A stretch of DNA of 64,000 nt from positions 58,899-122,898 of the forward strand of contig JAZUOG010000072.1 in the NCBI GenBank assembly GCA_045604545.1, written 5' to 3'. Shown here piece by piece: positions 1 through 8,118 of this stretch. The notes under the pieces are model-generated. The model was not told where the DNA came from. It did no database searches and saw only the letters and a program-made list of their open reading frames with translations. Within the stretch, counting starts at the first letter, position 1. Each line of letters opens with the position of its first letter. This stretch comes from RGIG1959 sp045604545. GTDB lineage: Bacteria; Bacillota; Clostridia; Oscillospirales; Acutalibacteraceae. A program made the position numbers and the translations under genes.

Positions 1-532
1 GAGCCTTTGTTCCGTAGCCTTTGTGCGCGGCGAAACCGTACGCAGGATATTGACGGTCGAGGTCGTACATCAGACGATCTCGACTGACTTTGGCAAGCAC
101 AGATGCGGCGGCAACCGAAGCCGATAACGCATCGCCTTTTATGAGCGGCTGAGCGGGTAAGTTAAGTCCGGGCGGCACTTTGTTACCGTCAACCAACACC
201 AGGTCCGGTGATACCGACAGTCCGTTTACGGCACGTGTCATCGCTAAAAAAGTGGCTTGCAGGATATTGTAGCGTTCGATCTCTTCAACATCGGCAAAGG
301 CAATGCTGTAACTGAGTGCTTTTTCACAAATGACGGGAAACAACGCTTCGCGTTTTTTCTCTGTTAATTTTTTGGAATCGTTGAGGCCTTCGATGATGAC
401 GTCGGGCGGCAGAATAACAGCCGCCGCACAGACAGGACCAGCAAAAGGCCCTCTCCCCGCTTCATCGACACCGCAAAGTAAAAAAGACGTGTCAGAGCGG
501 AATTGTTCGTCAAATTCGTGTATATCTTGCAT
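1..532 (-). CDS. rnhB: Ribonuclease HII, C-terminus cut by window edge
   Basis: Endonuclease that cuts the RNA strand of RNA-DNA hybrids and removes misincorporated ribonucleotides. The visible 177 codons start at ATG 532 (MQDIHEFDEQF). They contain the type II signature GVDEAGRGPFAGP near residues 21-33 with the catalytic Asp and Glu, a later LVDG with the next acidic residue, and YGFAAHKGYGT near residues 165-175, typical of the family. The reading frame is open to base 1, so only about the last 30 residues are missing. It lies 18 bases after rbgA, the same order as in Bacillus subtilis (rplS, lepB, rbgA, rnhB), so it is probably transcribed with lepB and rbgA. Confidence 0.96.
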   Translation of the reverse strand, partial: MQDIHEFDEQFRSDTSFLLCGVDEAGRGPFAGPVCAAAVILPPDVIIEGLNDSKKLTEKKREALFPVICEKALSYSIAFADVEEIERYNILQATFLAMTRAVNGLSVSPDLVLVDGNKVPPGLNLPAQPLIKGDALSASVAAASVLAKVSRDRLMYDLDRQYPAYGFAAHKGYGTKA

Positions 533-550
533 GGCTATTCTCTTTTCTGA

Positions 551-1411
551 TTATTTGGGACGTTCCCAAGTGATATGCCCGCATTTTCCTGCGCGATATT
601 CATCGAGAACCATGTTGGCGGCGCGTAACGTATCGATTTCGCCTTTTGAAATCAGCATACCGCGTTTTCTTCCGACAAGCTCCAGCAATTCATATCCCGT
701 TTCCGGAAGAGGCTCGGAAAGCTTATATCTTGCGATAAGCGAATCGCGATAATAAACAGATAACAGTGACAGCAATTCACACGCCAGTTCTTCACGATCC
801 AGTATTTGGTCGCGGATTGCGCCGGTAAACGCCAAGCGAAGAGCCACTTGCTGGTCTTCGAATTTGGGCCAAAGTACACCCGGCGTATCGAGAAGCTGAG
901 CGCCGGAACTCAGTGTAAACCATTGATTGCCGCGGGTGACGCCGGGACGATCCTCCGCTTTGGCTTTAGTCCCTTTGGTGAGGCGGTTGATAAACGTTGA
1001 TTTCCCGACATTGGGAATGCCGACAACCATTGCGCGCACAGGACGACCGATCATGCCTTTTTTTATCCATGCTTCACGCTTATCGGCCATCGCCTGATTC
1101 ATAACATCATCGAGCTTATTAAGACCTTTTCCGGTTTTGCAGTCAGCGGCAAGAACATGATATCCCTTGCTTTGAAAATGAGTGATCCATTGATGAGTAG
1201 CATTGGTATCCGCCATGTCCGCTTTGTTCATGATGATCAGTCGCGGTTTTCCTCCTACAAGTGAATCGATTTCGGGGTTGCGACTGCTGATGGGAATGCG
1301 GGCATCGATTACTTCGATCACCATATCCACAAGTCCCAGGCTTTCTTTCAGCTTGCGTCTTGTTCTGGCCATGTGACCGGGAAACCATTGGATCGGTTTG
1401 TTGTTTTCCAT
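551..1411 (-). CDS. rbgA: Ribosome biogenesis GTPase RbgA (YlqF)
   Basis: Circularly permuted GTPase needed for late assembly of the 50S subunit. The permuted motif order is visible in the 286 residues: G4 (NKAD, 62-65) comes before G1/P-loop (GIPNVGKST, 131-139), then the PGVTR switch region near 156-160 and G3 (DTPGV, 175-179). The N-terminal IQWFPGHMAR segment is also characteristic. Length matches the family. The start ATG is preceded by AAGGG at a normal distance. It lies 28 bases downstream of lepB and 18 bases upstream of rnhB, so co-transcription from the lepB promoter is likely. Confidence 0.97.
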   Translation of the reverse strand: MENNKPIQWFPGHMARTRRKLKESLGLVDMVIEVIDARIPISSRNPEIDSLVGGKPRLIIMNKADMADTNATHQWITHFQSKGYHVLAADCKTGKGLNKLDDVMNQAMADKREAWIKKGMIGRPVRAMVVGIPNVGKSTFINRLTKGTKAKAEDRPGVTRGNQWFTLSSGAQLLDTPGVLWPKFEDQQVALRLAFTGAIRDQILDREELACELLSLLSVYYRDSLIARYKLSEPLPETGYELLELVGRKRGMLISKGEIDTLRAANMVLDEYRAGKCGHITWERPK

Positions 1412-1439
1412 AAATGTTACCCTTTCGGAAGGAATGTTG

Positions 1440-2030
1440 TCAAACAGTACCGAATTTGTTGAACGGCAAGAAGCGCAAAACGGCTTTTCCCAAAATCAGA
1501 TCTTCACTGACACAACCGTTAATGTTATTGCATCCCAGTAAAGAAGGCATACGGCTGTCGAGAGAAACAATGCGATTGTCACCGAGAACAAACACATATC
1601 CTTCCGGCACGGTGACAGGACCACGCATCAGCTTGAGCTGGGTGACACAATCTGCGTCGAGGTAATCTTCATTAATCGCGACGCCGTTGACATAGACCTG
1701 GTTGGCGATTTCGTCGATCTCGACGGTATCTCCGCCGACACCGATGATACGTTTGATAAGCGGGGTATCCCCTTCGCGGTTGATGACGACAATGTCGCCG
1801 CGTTCGGGAGTATAGAAGATTTTTGAAAGAACAAGGCGATCGCCCTCTTGCAGGGTGCTTTCCATAGATCCGCCTTCAACACCGACAATACGAATGAAGA
1901 ATGCAAACAAAACCGCCACCATGATCAGTGCCAACAGAGCAATTTCAACAAAATCAAAAACGCTTTCAAGCGCAGAGTTTTTCTTTTCCGCAGATGTCGT
2001 ATTTTTCGGTTGGATGACTTCTTGTTCCAT
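1440..2030 (-). CDS. lepB: Signal peptidase I, housekeeping Ser/Lys type
   Basis: Membrane protease that removes signal peptides from exported proteins. The 196 residues show one N-terminal membrane segment (about 26-47), then GGSMESTLQEGD with nucleophile Ser55, and GDTPLIKRIIG with general base Lys93, followed by the family box around VFVLGDN. The Ser/Lys pair separates it from the two Ser/His SipW-type peptidases at 21528 and 25916. The box after VLGDN reads RIVSLDSR, slightly longer than the usual NRxNSxDSR. Start ATG 2030 follows GGAGGG. It is first gene of a lepB-rbgA-rnhB unit. Confidence 0.96.
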   Translation of the reverse strand: MEQEVIQPKNTTSAEKKNSALESVFDFVEIALLALIMVAVLFAFFIRIVGVEGGSMESTLQEGDRLVLSKIFYTPERGDIVVINREGDTPLIKRIIGVGGDTVEIDEIANQVYVNGVAINEDYLDADCVTQLKLMRGPVTVPEGYVFVLGDNRIVSLDSRMPSLLGCNNINGCVSEDLILGKAVLRFLPFNKFGTV

Positions 2031-2070
2031 AACAATCCCTCCGTAAATTTGTTTTCAATATCAATTTATC

Positions 2071-2099
2071 ATTTTACCATATATTTTTGTGTTTGAAAA
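2071..2099 (-). promoter_or_regulatory. Candidate sigma-A promoter of lepB-rbgA-rnhB
   Basis: Minus-strand TTTTCA-N17-TAAAAT, about 40 bases upstream of the lepB start and just past the rplS terminator. The -35 is only a fair match, so this is a tentative call. Confidence 0.5.
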
Positions 2100-2130
2100 G
2101 AGTGAATGTATGAATTTTTTTGAAAAATAA

Positions 2131-2158
2131 AAAGAGAACAGCGTTTGCTGTTCTCTTT
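2131..2158 (-). terminator. Rho-independent terminator after rplS
   Basis: A perfect 12-bp stem (AAAGAGAACAGC with its complement, 4-base loop) is followed on the minus strand by a T-rich run. It separates rplS from lepB. Confidence 0.9.
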
Positions 2159-2171
2159 CGGAATGCGCAAA

Positions 2172-2513
2172 TTACAGACGCTCTTTGACCTTTGCAGCCT
2201 TACCAACGCGATCACGCAGATAGTACAGCTTGCTACGGCGAACCTTACCGCGGCGAACCACTTTCACCGAATCAACGTTCGGAGAGTGCAGCGGGAACAC
2301 GCGCTCCACGCCAACGCCGTAAGAGACGCGGCGGACGGTGAAGGTTTCGGCAACGCCGCTACCGCGTTTAGCGATAACAGTGCCTTCAAAAGCCTGCAGT
2401 CTTTCACGCTCGCCCTCGCGGATCTTCACTTCCACGCGGACAGTGTCGCCGACGGCAAAAGAAGGAGCGTTTTCCTTCAGGCTGCCAGCGGCCATCAATT
2501 TCAATGCATCCAT
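2172..2513 (-). CDS. rplS: 50S ribosomal protein L19
   Basis: Structural protein of the large subunit at the 30S-50S interface. The 113 residues match the family over the full length: FAVGDTVRVEVKIREGERERLQ, FEGTVIAKR, and the C-terminal VRRGKVRRSKLYYLRDRVGKAAK portion (positions about 88-108). Start ATG 2513 follows AGGAGG. It is monocistronic here, with its own promoter, a structured leader and its own terminator. rimM and trmD, often upstream of rplS, are not present; the radical-SAM pair occupies that position. Confidence 0.98.
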   Translation of the reverse strand: MDALKLMAAGSLKENAPSFAVGDTVRVEVKIREGERERLQAFEGTVIAKRGSGVAETFTVRRVSYGVGVERVFPLHSPNVDSVKVVRRGKVRRSKLYYLRDRVGKAAKVKERL

Positions 2514-2549
2514 GTTTTTTCCTCCTGTTTGTTCAGATATTCATGCCCG

Positions 2550-2637
2550 ACGGTAACTGACCGTAGCAGAGGAATACCCGCTTTCATGTCTTGCTTTCGC
2601 TTGGCAATCATCCCCAATGCGGCTTTAGGAAAACCGC
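2550..2637 (-). promoter_or_regulatory. Structured leader of rplS mRNA
   Basis: About 140 untranslated bases lie between the rplS promoter and its start. Two hairpins are visible: an 8-bp stem at 2619-2637 (GCGGTTTT/AAAGCCGC, one G-U pair) and a 5-bp stem with a 5-base loop at 2550-2564 (ACGGT/ACCGT). L19 autoregulatory leaders are known in Firmicutes; whether this matches that class cannot be decided by eye. Confidence 0.45.
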
Positions 2638-2658
2638 ACGGATACCAAATACCGATAT

Positions 2659-2687
2659 ATTTTAGCACAGGTTTAATAAAAATGCAA
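2659..2687 (-). promoter_or_regulatory. Sigma-A promoter of rplS
   Basis: Minus-strand TTGCAT-N17-TAAAAT, just downstream of the stop codon of the preceding gene, giving a leader of roughly 140 bases. Confidence 0.8.
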
Positions 2688-2703
2688 GTATTTTTTTAGA
2701 AAA

Positions 2704-3345
2704 TCACAAAAATTTTTCTCCGCTCTTTGTGTATACCCCGAGGCGTGTCACATGAGCATCGTGAAGTTCTTCTCCGTAAACGGCTCCGAGCAACAACGAC
2801 GGATTGATGGATTGTTCCCCCGTTGGCAAGGTGACGTATAAAACACATTGACCATTGTCTTCCGCAATCGTTACGTCTGTGATGAACGGTTTGATATTCA
2901 CCGTTTTGAATGTTTTCTTTTTTGTGCGTTTTTGCACTTCGATCACGTCTTGTGATAAGGTGTTTTCGAGACGAATCCGATCTTTGAGCGGTAAACAGAT
3001 CTTCCAGCGTGACGAGGCGATGTCTCCGACTTTGTTTTGTGCGGAATCGGCGACGGACACAACGATCCCTTCGGGCATATTTCGGTTCAGTCTGTCGACG
3101 ATTTCCTGCATCGACATCGGTTGTTCCAAACGGAAATCCATATATTCGCATTCGCCTTCGTAGCCCAGCGACAGCGGAGATGCGAAGGTGATATACGGGT
3201 GTTTGCTGAATCCTTCCGTATACCACAGCGGAATCGCGGCGCGTCTGAGAACACGCGTCATTGTGCGCATCAAATCCAGGTGAGAGATGTATTTTGCTCG
3301 GCCTTTTTTGGAAAACTGAACACGAACGGTGTCAACGATGTTCAA
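2704..3345 (-). CDS. TIGR03936 / DUF2344 radical-SAM-linked protein
   Basis: Function unknown. The family almost always accompanies the TIGR03960 radical-SAM protein encoded directly upstream, and is predicted to act with it, perhaps in RNA or protein modification (inference from family co-occurrence). The sequence has the typical N-terminus VRVQFSKKGRAKYISHLDLM and FSKHPYITFASPLSLGYEGECEYMD. I choose the TTG at 3345 because AAGGAGG lies 8 bases before it and the homologous start falls here. The 214-codon frame then overlaps the last bases of the radical-SAM gene, suggesting translational coupling. Confidence 0.85.
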   Translation of the reverse strand: MNIVDTVRVQFSKKGRAKYISHLDLMRTMTRVLRRAAIPLWYTEGFSKHPYITFASPLSLGYEGECEYMDFRLEQPMSMQEIVDRLNRNMPEGIVVSVADSAQNKVGDIASSRWKICLPLKDRIRLENTLSQDVIEVQKRTKKKTFKTVNIKPFITDVTIAEDNGQCVLYVTLPTGEQSINPSLLLGAVYGEELHDAHVTRLGVYTKSGEKFL

Positions 3346-5179
3346 AGCAAACACCTCCTTTGAAACAAGTTGCGCCGCAACCACTGCATTGTTCGCGACA
3401 ATTCGGGGTTGTCAAGCTTTTGTGTGCTTTCTGGTTCTCACGCCACAAAAACGCTTTACTTACGCCGTAATCCAGATGATCCCACGGGAAAATTTCATCC
3501 TTGTCACGACGTCTGTTGGCGTAAAACGCGGGGTCAAGACCGTGTTCTTTGATCGTGTCGATCCAGGTGTCAAAGCGGAAATGTTCTGACCACGAATCGA
3601 GTTTGCATCCTTTTTTGTAGGCGCTCTCAATCACATCGCCGAGACGGCGGTCTCCGCGCGCCAACACCGCTTCCAAAAAGCTGACCTGCGCGTCGTGCCA
3701 GCTGAGAGATACCTTTTTCGTTTTTACAGAGGAGGATAACAAAGCTTGCTTTTCGTGAAGCTGTTCAATGGTGTCCTGGGGTTCCCACTGGAACGGCGTA
3801 AAAGGCTTGGGAACAAAACAAGATGCGCTGACGGAAACGGTGACCCCCTTCCCCTTCGGCTTGTCGGGATTCTCATAATAGAGGTTGACAACGCGTTGAG
3901 CCAACTGAGCAATTCCGATGATGTCTTCCGCGGTTTCGGTGGGAAGTCCCATCATAAAATACAATTTTACAGCTGTCCAACCGCCTTTAAAGGCTTTCGA
4001 CACGGTTTCGGTGATCTCTTGTTCGGAAACATTTTTGTTGATGGCATCGCGCAATCGCTGCGTACCGGCTTCCGGCGCAAAGGTCAAACCGCTGCGGCGC
4101 AGGACATTGAGCTTGTTTGCGAGTTCTTCGGAAAAACCATCAACACGAAGAGAAGGCAACGACATATTGGTGTGGTTAGGTTCAGCCCATTCGAGCAAGG
4201 TCGGGAGCAGTTCGGTAAGCTTTGTATAATCGCTTGTGGAAAGTGAAGACAAAGAGAATTCCTCATATCCCGTAGATTCACACAAAGCCCGGCTTTGCTT
4301 GTTGATCGTATCGATTGATTTTTCGCGGACAGGACGATAGATAAAGCCTGCCTGGCAAAAACGACAACCGCGGATACAGCCACGGAATATTTCACTCATG
4401 GCGCGATCATGAACAATGTCCGTGAACGGTACCACAAAATATTCGGGATAATACATAGAATCCAAATCGCGCACAATTCTTTTGCGGATAGTCGCGGGCG
4501 CATTGTGCATCGGAGTAACACAAGCAATCGTTCCGTCGTCGTTGTAAGTCACCTCATACAACGACGGTACATATACACCTTCGATTTGAGCGGCTTCGCG
4601 CAAAAAACGTTGCTTGTTATAGCCGGTTTTCTTGTGCTGTTTATAAAGCTCGTTGATTTCAAGGTTGACCTCTTCGCCCTCACCCAGAATGAACAGATCG
4701 AAAAAGTCAGCCAAAGGTTCGGGGTTGCAAGCGCAAGGACCGCCGCCGATCACAAGCGGATAAGATTCGTCACGCTCTTCGGCGCGAAGCGGTACTCCCG
4801 CGAGGTCGAGCATATTCAGAACACCGGTATAGCTCATTTCATATTGCAACGTAAAGGCAATGAAATCAAATGCGGCAATAGCATCGCGGCTTTCGAGTCC
4901 GAAAAGAGGAATATGGTTTTCACGCATCAACAATTCCATGTCCTCATCGGGCGCAAAGACACGTTCACACCAGGTGTCTTCGCACGAATTGTATAGACCG
5001 TAGAGGATCTTCATGCCGAGATGAGACATACCGACTTCGTAAAGATCGGGAAAACAAAACGCAATGCGAACATCGACGGCGTCCGCTTGTTTTTGTACAC
5101 TATTCAGTTCTCCGCCCGTATAGCGTGCCGGTTTTTGAACACGCAAAAACAGCGATTCCAGCTTTTGTTTATCCATCAT
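3332..5179 (-). CDS. TIGR03960-family radical SAM protein
   Basis: Radical S-adenosylmethionine enzyme of unknown substrate. An N-terminal B12-binding-like domain (IAFCFPDLYEVGMSHLGM) comes first, then the 4Fe-4S site CIRGCRFC (CxxxCxxC, about residues 268-275 from the ATG chosen here), SPOT-like FAPEAGTQRLR and PTETAEDI further on. Length of about 615 residues is normal. A TTG 24 bases upstream is possible, but the ATG-ATG pair at 5179/5176 is preferred. The 3' end overlaps the DUF2344 gene. In many Firmicutes the pair sits before rng, rplU and rpmA; here rplS follows instead. Confidence 0.9.
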   Translation of the reverse strand: MMDKQKLESLFLRVQKPARYTGGELNSVQKQADAVDVRIAFCFPDLYEVGMSHLGMKILYGLYNSCEDTWCERVFAPDEDMELLMRENHIPLFGLESRDAIAAFDFIAFTLQYEMSYTGVLNMLDLAGVPLRAEERDESYPLVIGGGPCACNPEPLADFFDLFILGEGEEVNLEINELYKQHKKTGYNKQRFLREAAQIEGVYVPSLYEVTYNDDGTIACVTPMHNAPATIRKRIVRDLDSMYYPEYFVVPFTDIVHDRAMSEIFRGCIRGCRFCQAGFIYRPVREKSIDTINKQSRALCESTGYEEFSLSSLSTSDYTKLTELLPTLLEWAEPNHTNMSLPSLRVDGFSEELANKLNVLRRSGLTFAPEAGTQRLRDAINKNVSEQEITETVSKAFKGGWTAVKLYFMMGLPTETAEDIIGIAQLAQRVVNLYYENPDKPKGKGVTVSVSASCFVPKPFTPFQWEPQDTIEQLHEKQALLSSSVKTKKVSLSWHDAQVSFLEAVLARGDRRLGDVIESAYKKGCKLDSWSEHFRFDTWIDTIKEHGLDPAFYANRRRDKDEIFPWDHLDYGVSKAFLWRENQKAHKSLTTPNCREQCSGCGATCFKGGVCFEHR

Positions 5180-5220
5180 AATGTGAGTACCGTCCTGTTT
5201 CAAAAGATAAATGCACCCAT

Positions 5221-5249
5221 ATTATAGCGTATTACGCGTCATATTTCAA
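5221..5249 (-). promoter_or_regulatory. Sigma-A promoter of the radical SAM pair
   Basis: Minus-strand TTGAAA-N17-TATAAT, an almost consensus site. Its -35 element overlaps the stop codon of the M50 peptidase gene, so the vegetative genes are separated from the sporulation block upstream by a promoter but not by a visible terminator. Confidence 0.85.
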
Positions 5250-5845
5250 TTCCATTTGGCAAAAAGCTTACAAAAAATCGCATAGATTCCTATCGCCAGA
5301 ACAGTAAAATTATAACCGGTATGACATAGAATAAGGATCCCGATGCCGAGCAACCCGACGGTTGTCATTCGGTCGATAATGGTATACATTTTAAAACAGA
5401 TCGGCTTTTCATCGATGTTTTGAACAAGATGGAACCATATTTGACCGCCGTCTAAAGGATACACCGGAAGCAAATTGACAGCGGCCAATGCCAGGTGGAC
5501 GATTTTAAGTTCTTCTCTCCCACCGAAAGCATCGATCATCAGAATGGATAGTATGTTGGCGAGTGGACCGGCGGCGGATATGCCTATCATCTGAAGATGT
5601 GAGATACACGATCGGTGTTGAGCAGAAATACGAATGCCGTATATTGACAATGTGATACTGTCCGGACGATGCGAAAAGCACATCATAACCATCAGATGAC
5701 CGCATTCGTGAATGATTGCGGCGGCAACGCCCATTAAAGTAACACCTGACGGGTCAAAGTATAACAATATCAACAAAACGGCGGGAAACAGCAAGCTGAT
5801 CTTGCATGGTATCCCGCCGATCGAGAGGCTAAGCATATGTTTCAC
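5246..5845 (-). CDS. spoIVFB: Site-2-type membrane metalloprotease, SpoIVFB-like (M50)
   Basis: Intramembrane zinc protease. In Bacillus the homologue releases sigma-K from its pro-form in the mother cell. The 199 residues are almost entirely hydrophobic with about five or six membrane segments. HECGH (46-50) supplies two zinc ligands and the active Glu; NLLPVYPLDGGQ (124-135) supplies the third ligand, Asp132. The GTG start lies inside the end of the M23 gene with no clear ribosome-binding site, so translation is probably coupled. Position after spoIVA and an M23 protein supports the sporulation role. Substrate is inferred only. Confidence 0.85.
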   Translation of the reverse strand: MKHMLSLSIGGIPCKISLLFPAVLLILLYFDPSGVTLMGVAAAIIHECGHLMVMMCFSHRPDSITLSIYGIRISAQHRSCISHLQMIGISAAGPLANILSILMIDAFGGREELKIVHLALAAVNLLPVYPLDGGQIWFHLVQNIDEKPICFKMYTIIDRMTTVGLLGIGILILCHTGYNFTVLAIGIYAIFCKLFAKWN

Positions 5846-6551
5846 TTGGGAGGATCGTCATCGGATCGACCGCCTTTCCGTAATCGCGCCATTCGATATG
5901 CACATGGTTTCCTGTTGAACGACCGGTACTTCCGACATGGGCGACCACGTCACCTGCGTTGACGGTTTGCCCCGTTTGTACGGTAATATCCAGACAATGA
6001 GCGTATACATACGCATATTGCGGTGAATGTTGAATGATGACGTAGTGTCCGTATCCGTTTTCTTCGTATCCGACATCGCACACTGTACCGCGCATCATAG
6101 CCCGCAATTCCGTGCCTGCATCAGCCGCAACATCAACACCGTGGTGTAAAACGGAAGTCTCGCCGGTGAGCGGGTCGATACGGTTTCCGTATGAGGAGGT
6201 TATAACGCCTCCTGTAAGCGGGGCCACGACCTCGGTGGTATTTCCCGAAACCGATAAAGCGTCCTCGGGCGATGACTCCGCTGTGATGGTAGTAGTCGTA
6301 GTGGCAACCGTTGATTTGAACGTGGCATCATCATCGGAAGTGTTGTTAAACATCAAAGCGTGTTCGTATAACCCTTCGTGAATATGTTCATAAAGGTATG
6401 TGTTTACGGGACCGCCGATTGCTTTAAAAAGCAATGTTATTGCGAGGAATACCAGGCATATCGAGCTTTGCACCAATAACAATTGCATTCCGTGAAAGAT
6501 GGACTTTGCAGATGAAGAACGCGTGGTTTTCTCGTCTCCTTGGTTTTTCAC
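5829..6551 (-). CDS. spoIVFA: M23 (LytM) peptidase-domain membrane protein, SpoIVFA-like
   Basis: One membrane segment near residues 24-44, a Thr/Ser-rich linker, and a C-terminal LytM domain. In the SpoIVFA/SpoIVFB pair this partner holds the protease inactive in the outer forespore membrane; other sporulation M23 proteins (SpoIIQ) bridge the membranes. The domain keeps HHGVD (His136, Asp140) and HVHIE (His217, His219), so the zinc site looks intact, unlike the degenerate Bacillus SpoIVFA. I use the GTG at 6551, which has AAGGAG upstream, giving 240 residues. The 3' end overlaps the M50 gene by 17 bases. The SpoIVFA name rests mainly on this pairing. Confidence 0.72.
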   Translation of the reverse strand: MKNQGDEKTTRSSSAKSIFHGMQLLLVQSSICLVFLAITLLFKAIGGPVNTYLYEHIHEGLYEHALMFNNTSDDDATFKSTVATTTTTITAESSPEDALSVSGNTTEVVAPLTGGVITSSYGNRIDPLTGETSVLHHGVDVAADAGTELRAMMRGTVCDVGYEENGYGHYVIIQHSPQYAYVYAHCLDITVQTGQTVNAGDVVAHVGSTGRSTGNHVHIEWRDYGKAVDPMTILPSETYA

Positions 6552-6567
6552 TTTTATCCGCTCCTTC

Positions 6568-8046
6568 TCAAACAATGATGCAGATCAGGCCGTTACACCC
6601 CTCGTTGACGATGCGTTCCACCGTTTCTTTCATTCTCAGTCGTGCATCCATCGGCATACGACTGAGTTTATTGTGCAAGCCTTCATTGACAAGGCCGTAA
6701 AGTGAGGTGCCGAAAATGTTGGAATCCCAAATCTTTCCGGGATTTTCCTCAAATTCACGCATAAGATAATTAACCAATTCTTCGGATTGTCGTTCCGAAC
6801 CGACGATGGGTGCCACTTCTGTTTCGATTGTTGCTTTCATCAGATGAACCGACGGCGCTTGCGCACGCAAACGAATACCATAGCGGCCGTTTTGTTTGAT
6901 GATCTCGGGTTCGTCCAGCTCCATCTCATCGACAGTTGGCATCACAATACCGTATCCCGTGCGTTCGACCTCATCAAGGGCTTCACGAAATTTGTTGTAG
7001 GTTCCTCTGATCTCGGAAAGTTCTTTCATATTTTCCATGAGCATACTGTCATCATGGATATCGACACCGGTGACTTCGCTGAGAATCTGGTAGAACAGAT
7101 CGTGAGCGATCTGTACCTTGACACATGCCTTCCCTTCTCCGGGACAGACACCGTCAACGACGGTGTGTTCAACAAATTCACAGCGACAAATCTCATCAGC
7201 AAAGTGGTGAATACTGCCCAGTTTTTTCGCTTGTATGGCATGGTGTTTTATAGAATCCATAACCGCCTTTCTGATGGGGTGCGTTTTATTGAGCGATGTT
7301 AACCATTTAGGAAGATGAATGTCAATCTGTTGCATCGGAAATTCAAATAATACTTTGCAGAGAATGTTGCTGATCATACCTTCATCGAGTTCCAAACAAT
7401 TGACTGCACAAACAGGGACTTGATATTGCTCTTCCATCTCACAGCAGAGATTGGCACAAGCTTCATTTTCGGGATTGGTTGAGTTTAAAACAACCACAAA
7501 CGGTTTGTGGAGTTCTTTGAGTTCGTCAATCACACGTTTTTCTGCTTCGGCATATTCGTGTCGAGGAATATCGGTGATGCTTCCGTCGGTCGTTACCACA
7601 ATACCGATACTGGAGTGCTCCGAAATGACCTTTTTCGTTCCGATTTCTGCGGCAAGATTAAAAGGGATTTCTTCATCATACCACGGCGTTTTCACCATTC
7701 TCGGGGCGTTGTTCTCAATGTATCCGATCGCAGATGGTACGATGTATCCAACGCAATCGATAAGACGCACATCAACACCGGTAGCATCAGAAAGGTTTAC
7801 TCTTACAGCTGTTTCCGGAACGAATTTCGGTTCGGTTGTCATGATGGTTTTACCGCCGGAAGACTGAGGAAGCTCGTCAACAGCGCGTTCTTTTATATTA
7901 TTATCGGTGATATTCGGCAGTACCATGGATTCCATAAATTTTTTGATAAAGGTGGATTTTCCGCTACGGACAGGGCCGATCACGCCAAGATACAATGCTC
8001 CGGCGGTACGTTCGCGGATATCCTGATAGATTTCAGTTTGTGTCAT
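6568..8046 (-). CDS. spoIVA: Stage IV sporulation protein A, spore coat morphogenetic ATPase
   Basis: Mother-cell protein that polymerises on the forespore surface, using ATP, to form the base of the spore coat. The 492-residue length is the usual one. The N-terminal P-loop reads GPVRSGKST (24-32); the C-terminus ends in the family-typical NEGCNGLICIIV. Start ATG 8046 follows GGAGAG. It sits between sipL, which encodes its clostridial binding partner, and the spoIVFA/spoIVFB-like genes, 16 bases from the former's GTG. A sigma-E-like promoter lies directly upstream, consistent with mother-cell expression. Confidence 0.97.
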   Translation of the reverse strand: MTQTEIYQDIRERTAGALYLGVIGPVRSGKSTFIKKFMESMVLPNITDNNIKERAVDELPQSSGGKTIMTTEPKFVPETAVRVNLSDATGVDVRLIDCVGYIVPSAIGYIENNAPRMVKTPWYDEEIPFNLAAEIGTKKVISEHSSIGIVVTTDGSITDIPRHEYAEAEKRVIDELKELHKPFVVVLNSTNPENEACANLCCEMEEQYQVPVCAVNCLELDEGMISNILCKVLFEFPMQQIDIHLPKWLTSLNKTHPIRKAVMDSIKHHAIQAKKLGSIHHFADEICRCEFVEHTVVDGVCPGEGKACVKVQIAHDLFYQILSEVTGVDIHDDSMLMENMKELSEIRGTYNKFREALDEVERTGYGIVMPTVDEMELDEPEIIKQNGRYGIRLRAQAPSVHLMKATIETEVAPIVGSERQSEELVNYLMREFEENPGKIWDSNIFGTSLYGLVNEGLHNKLSRMPMDARLRMKETVERIVNEGCNGLICIIV

Positions 8047-8083
8047 AAAGTCATTCTCTCCTTTTTGTCGCGTTCGTTATCGC

Positions 8084-8112
8084 ATTGTACGCTACATGTC
8101 CGCAAAATATGA
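8084..8112 (-). promoter_or_regulatory. Sigma-E-like promoter of spoIVA
   Basis: Minus-strand TCATATT-N14-CGTACAAT. It matches 7 of 8 positions of the Bacillus sigma-E -10 consensus (CATACAMT) with correct spacing, and lies about 40 bases before spoIVA. No sigma-A site was seen there. Confidence 0.65.
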
Positions 8113-8118
8113 CCATGT

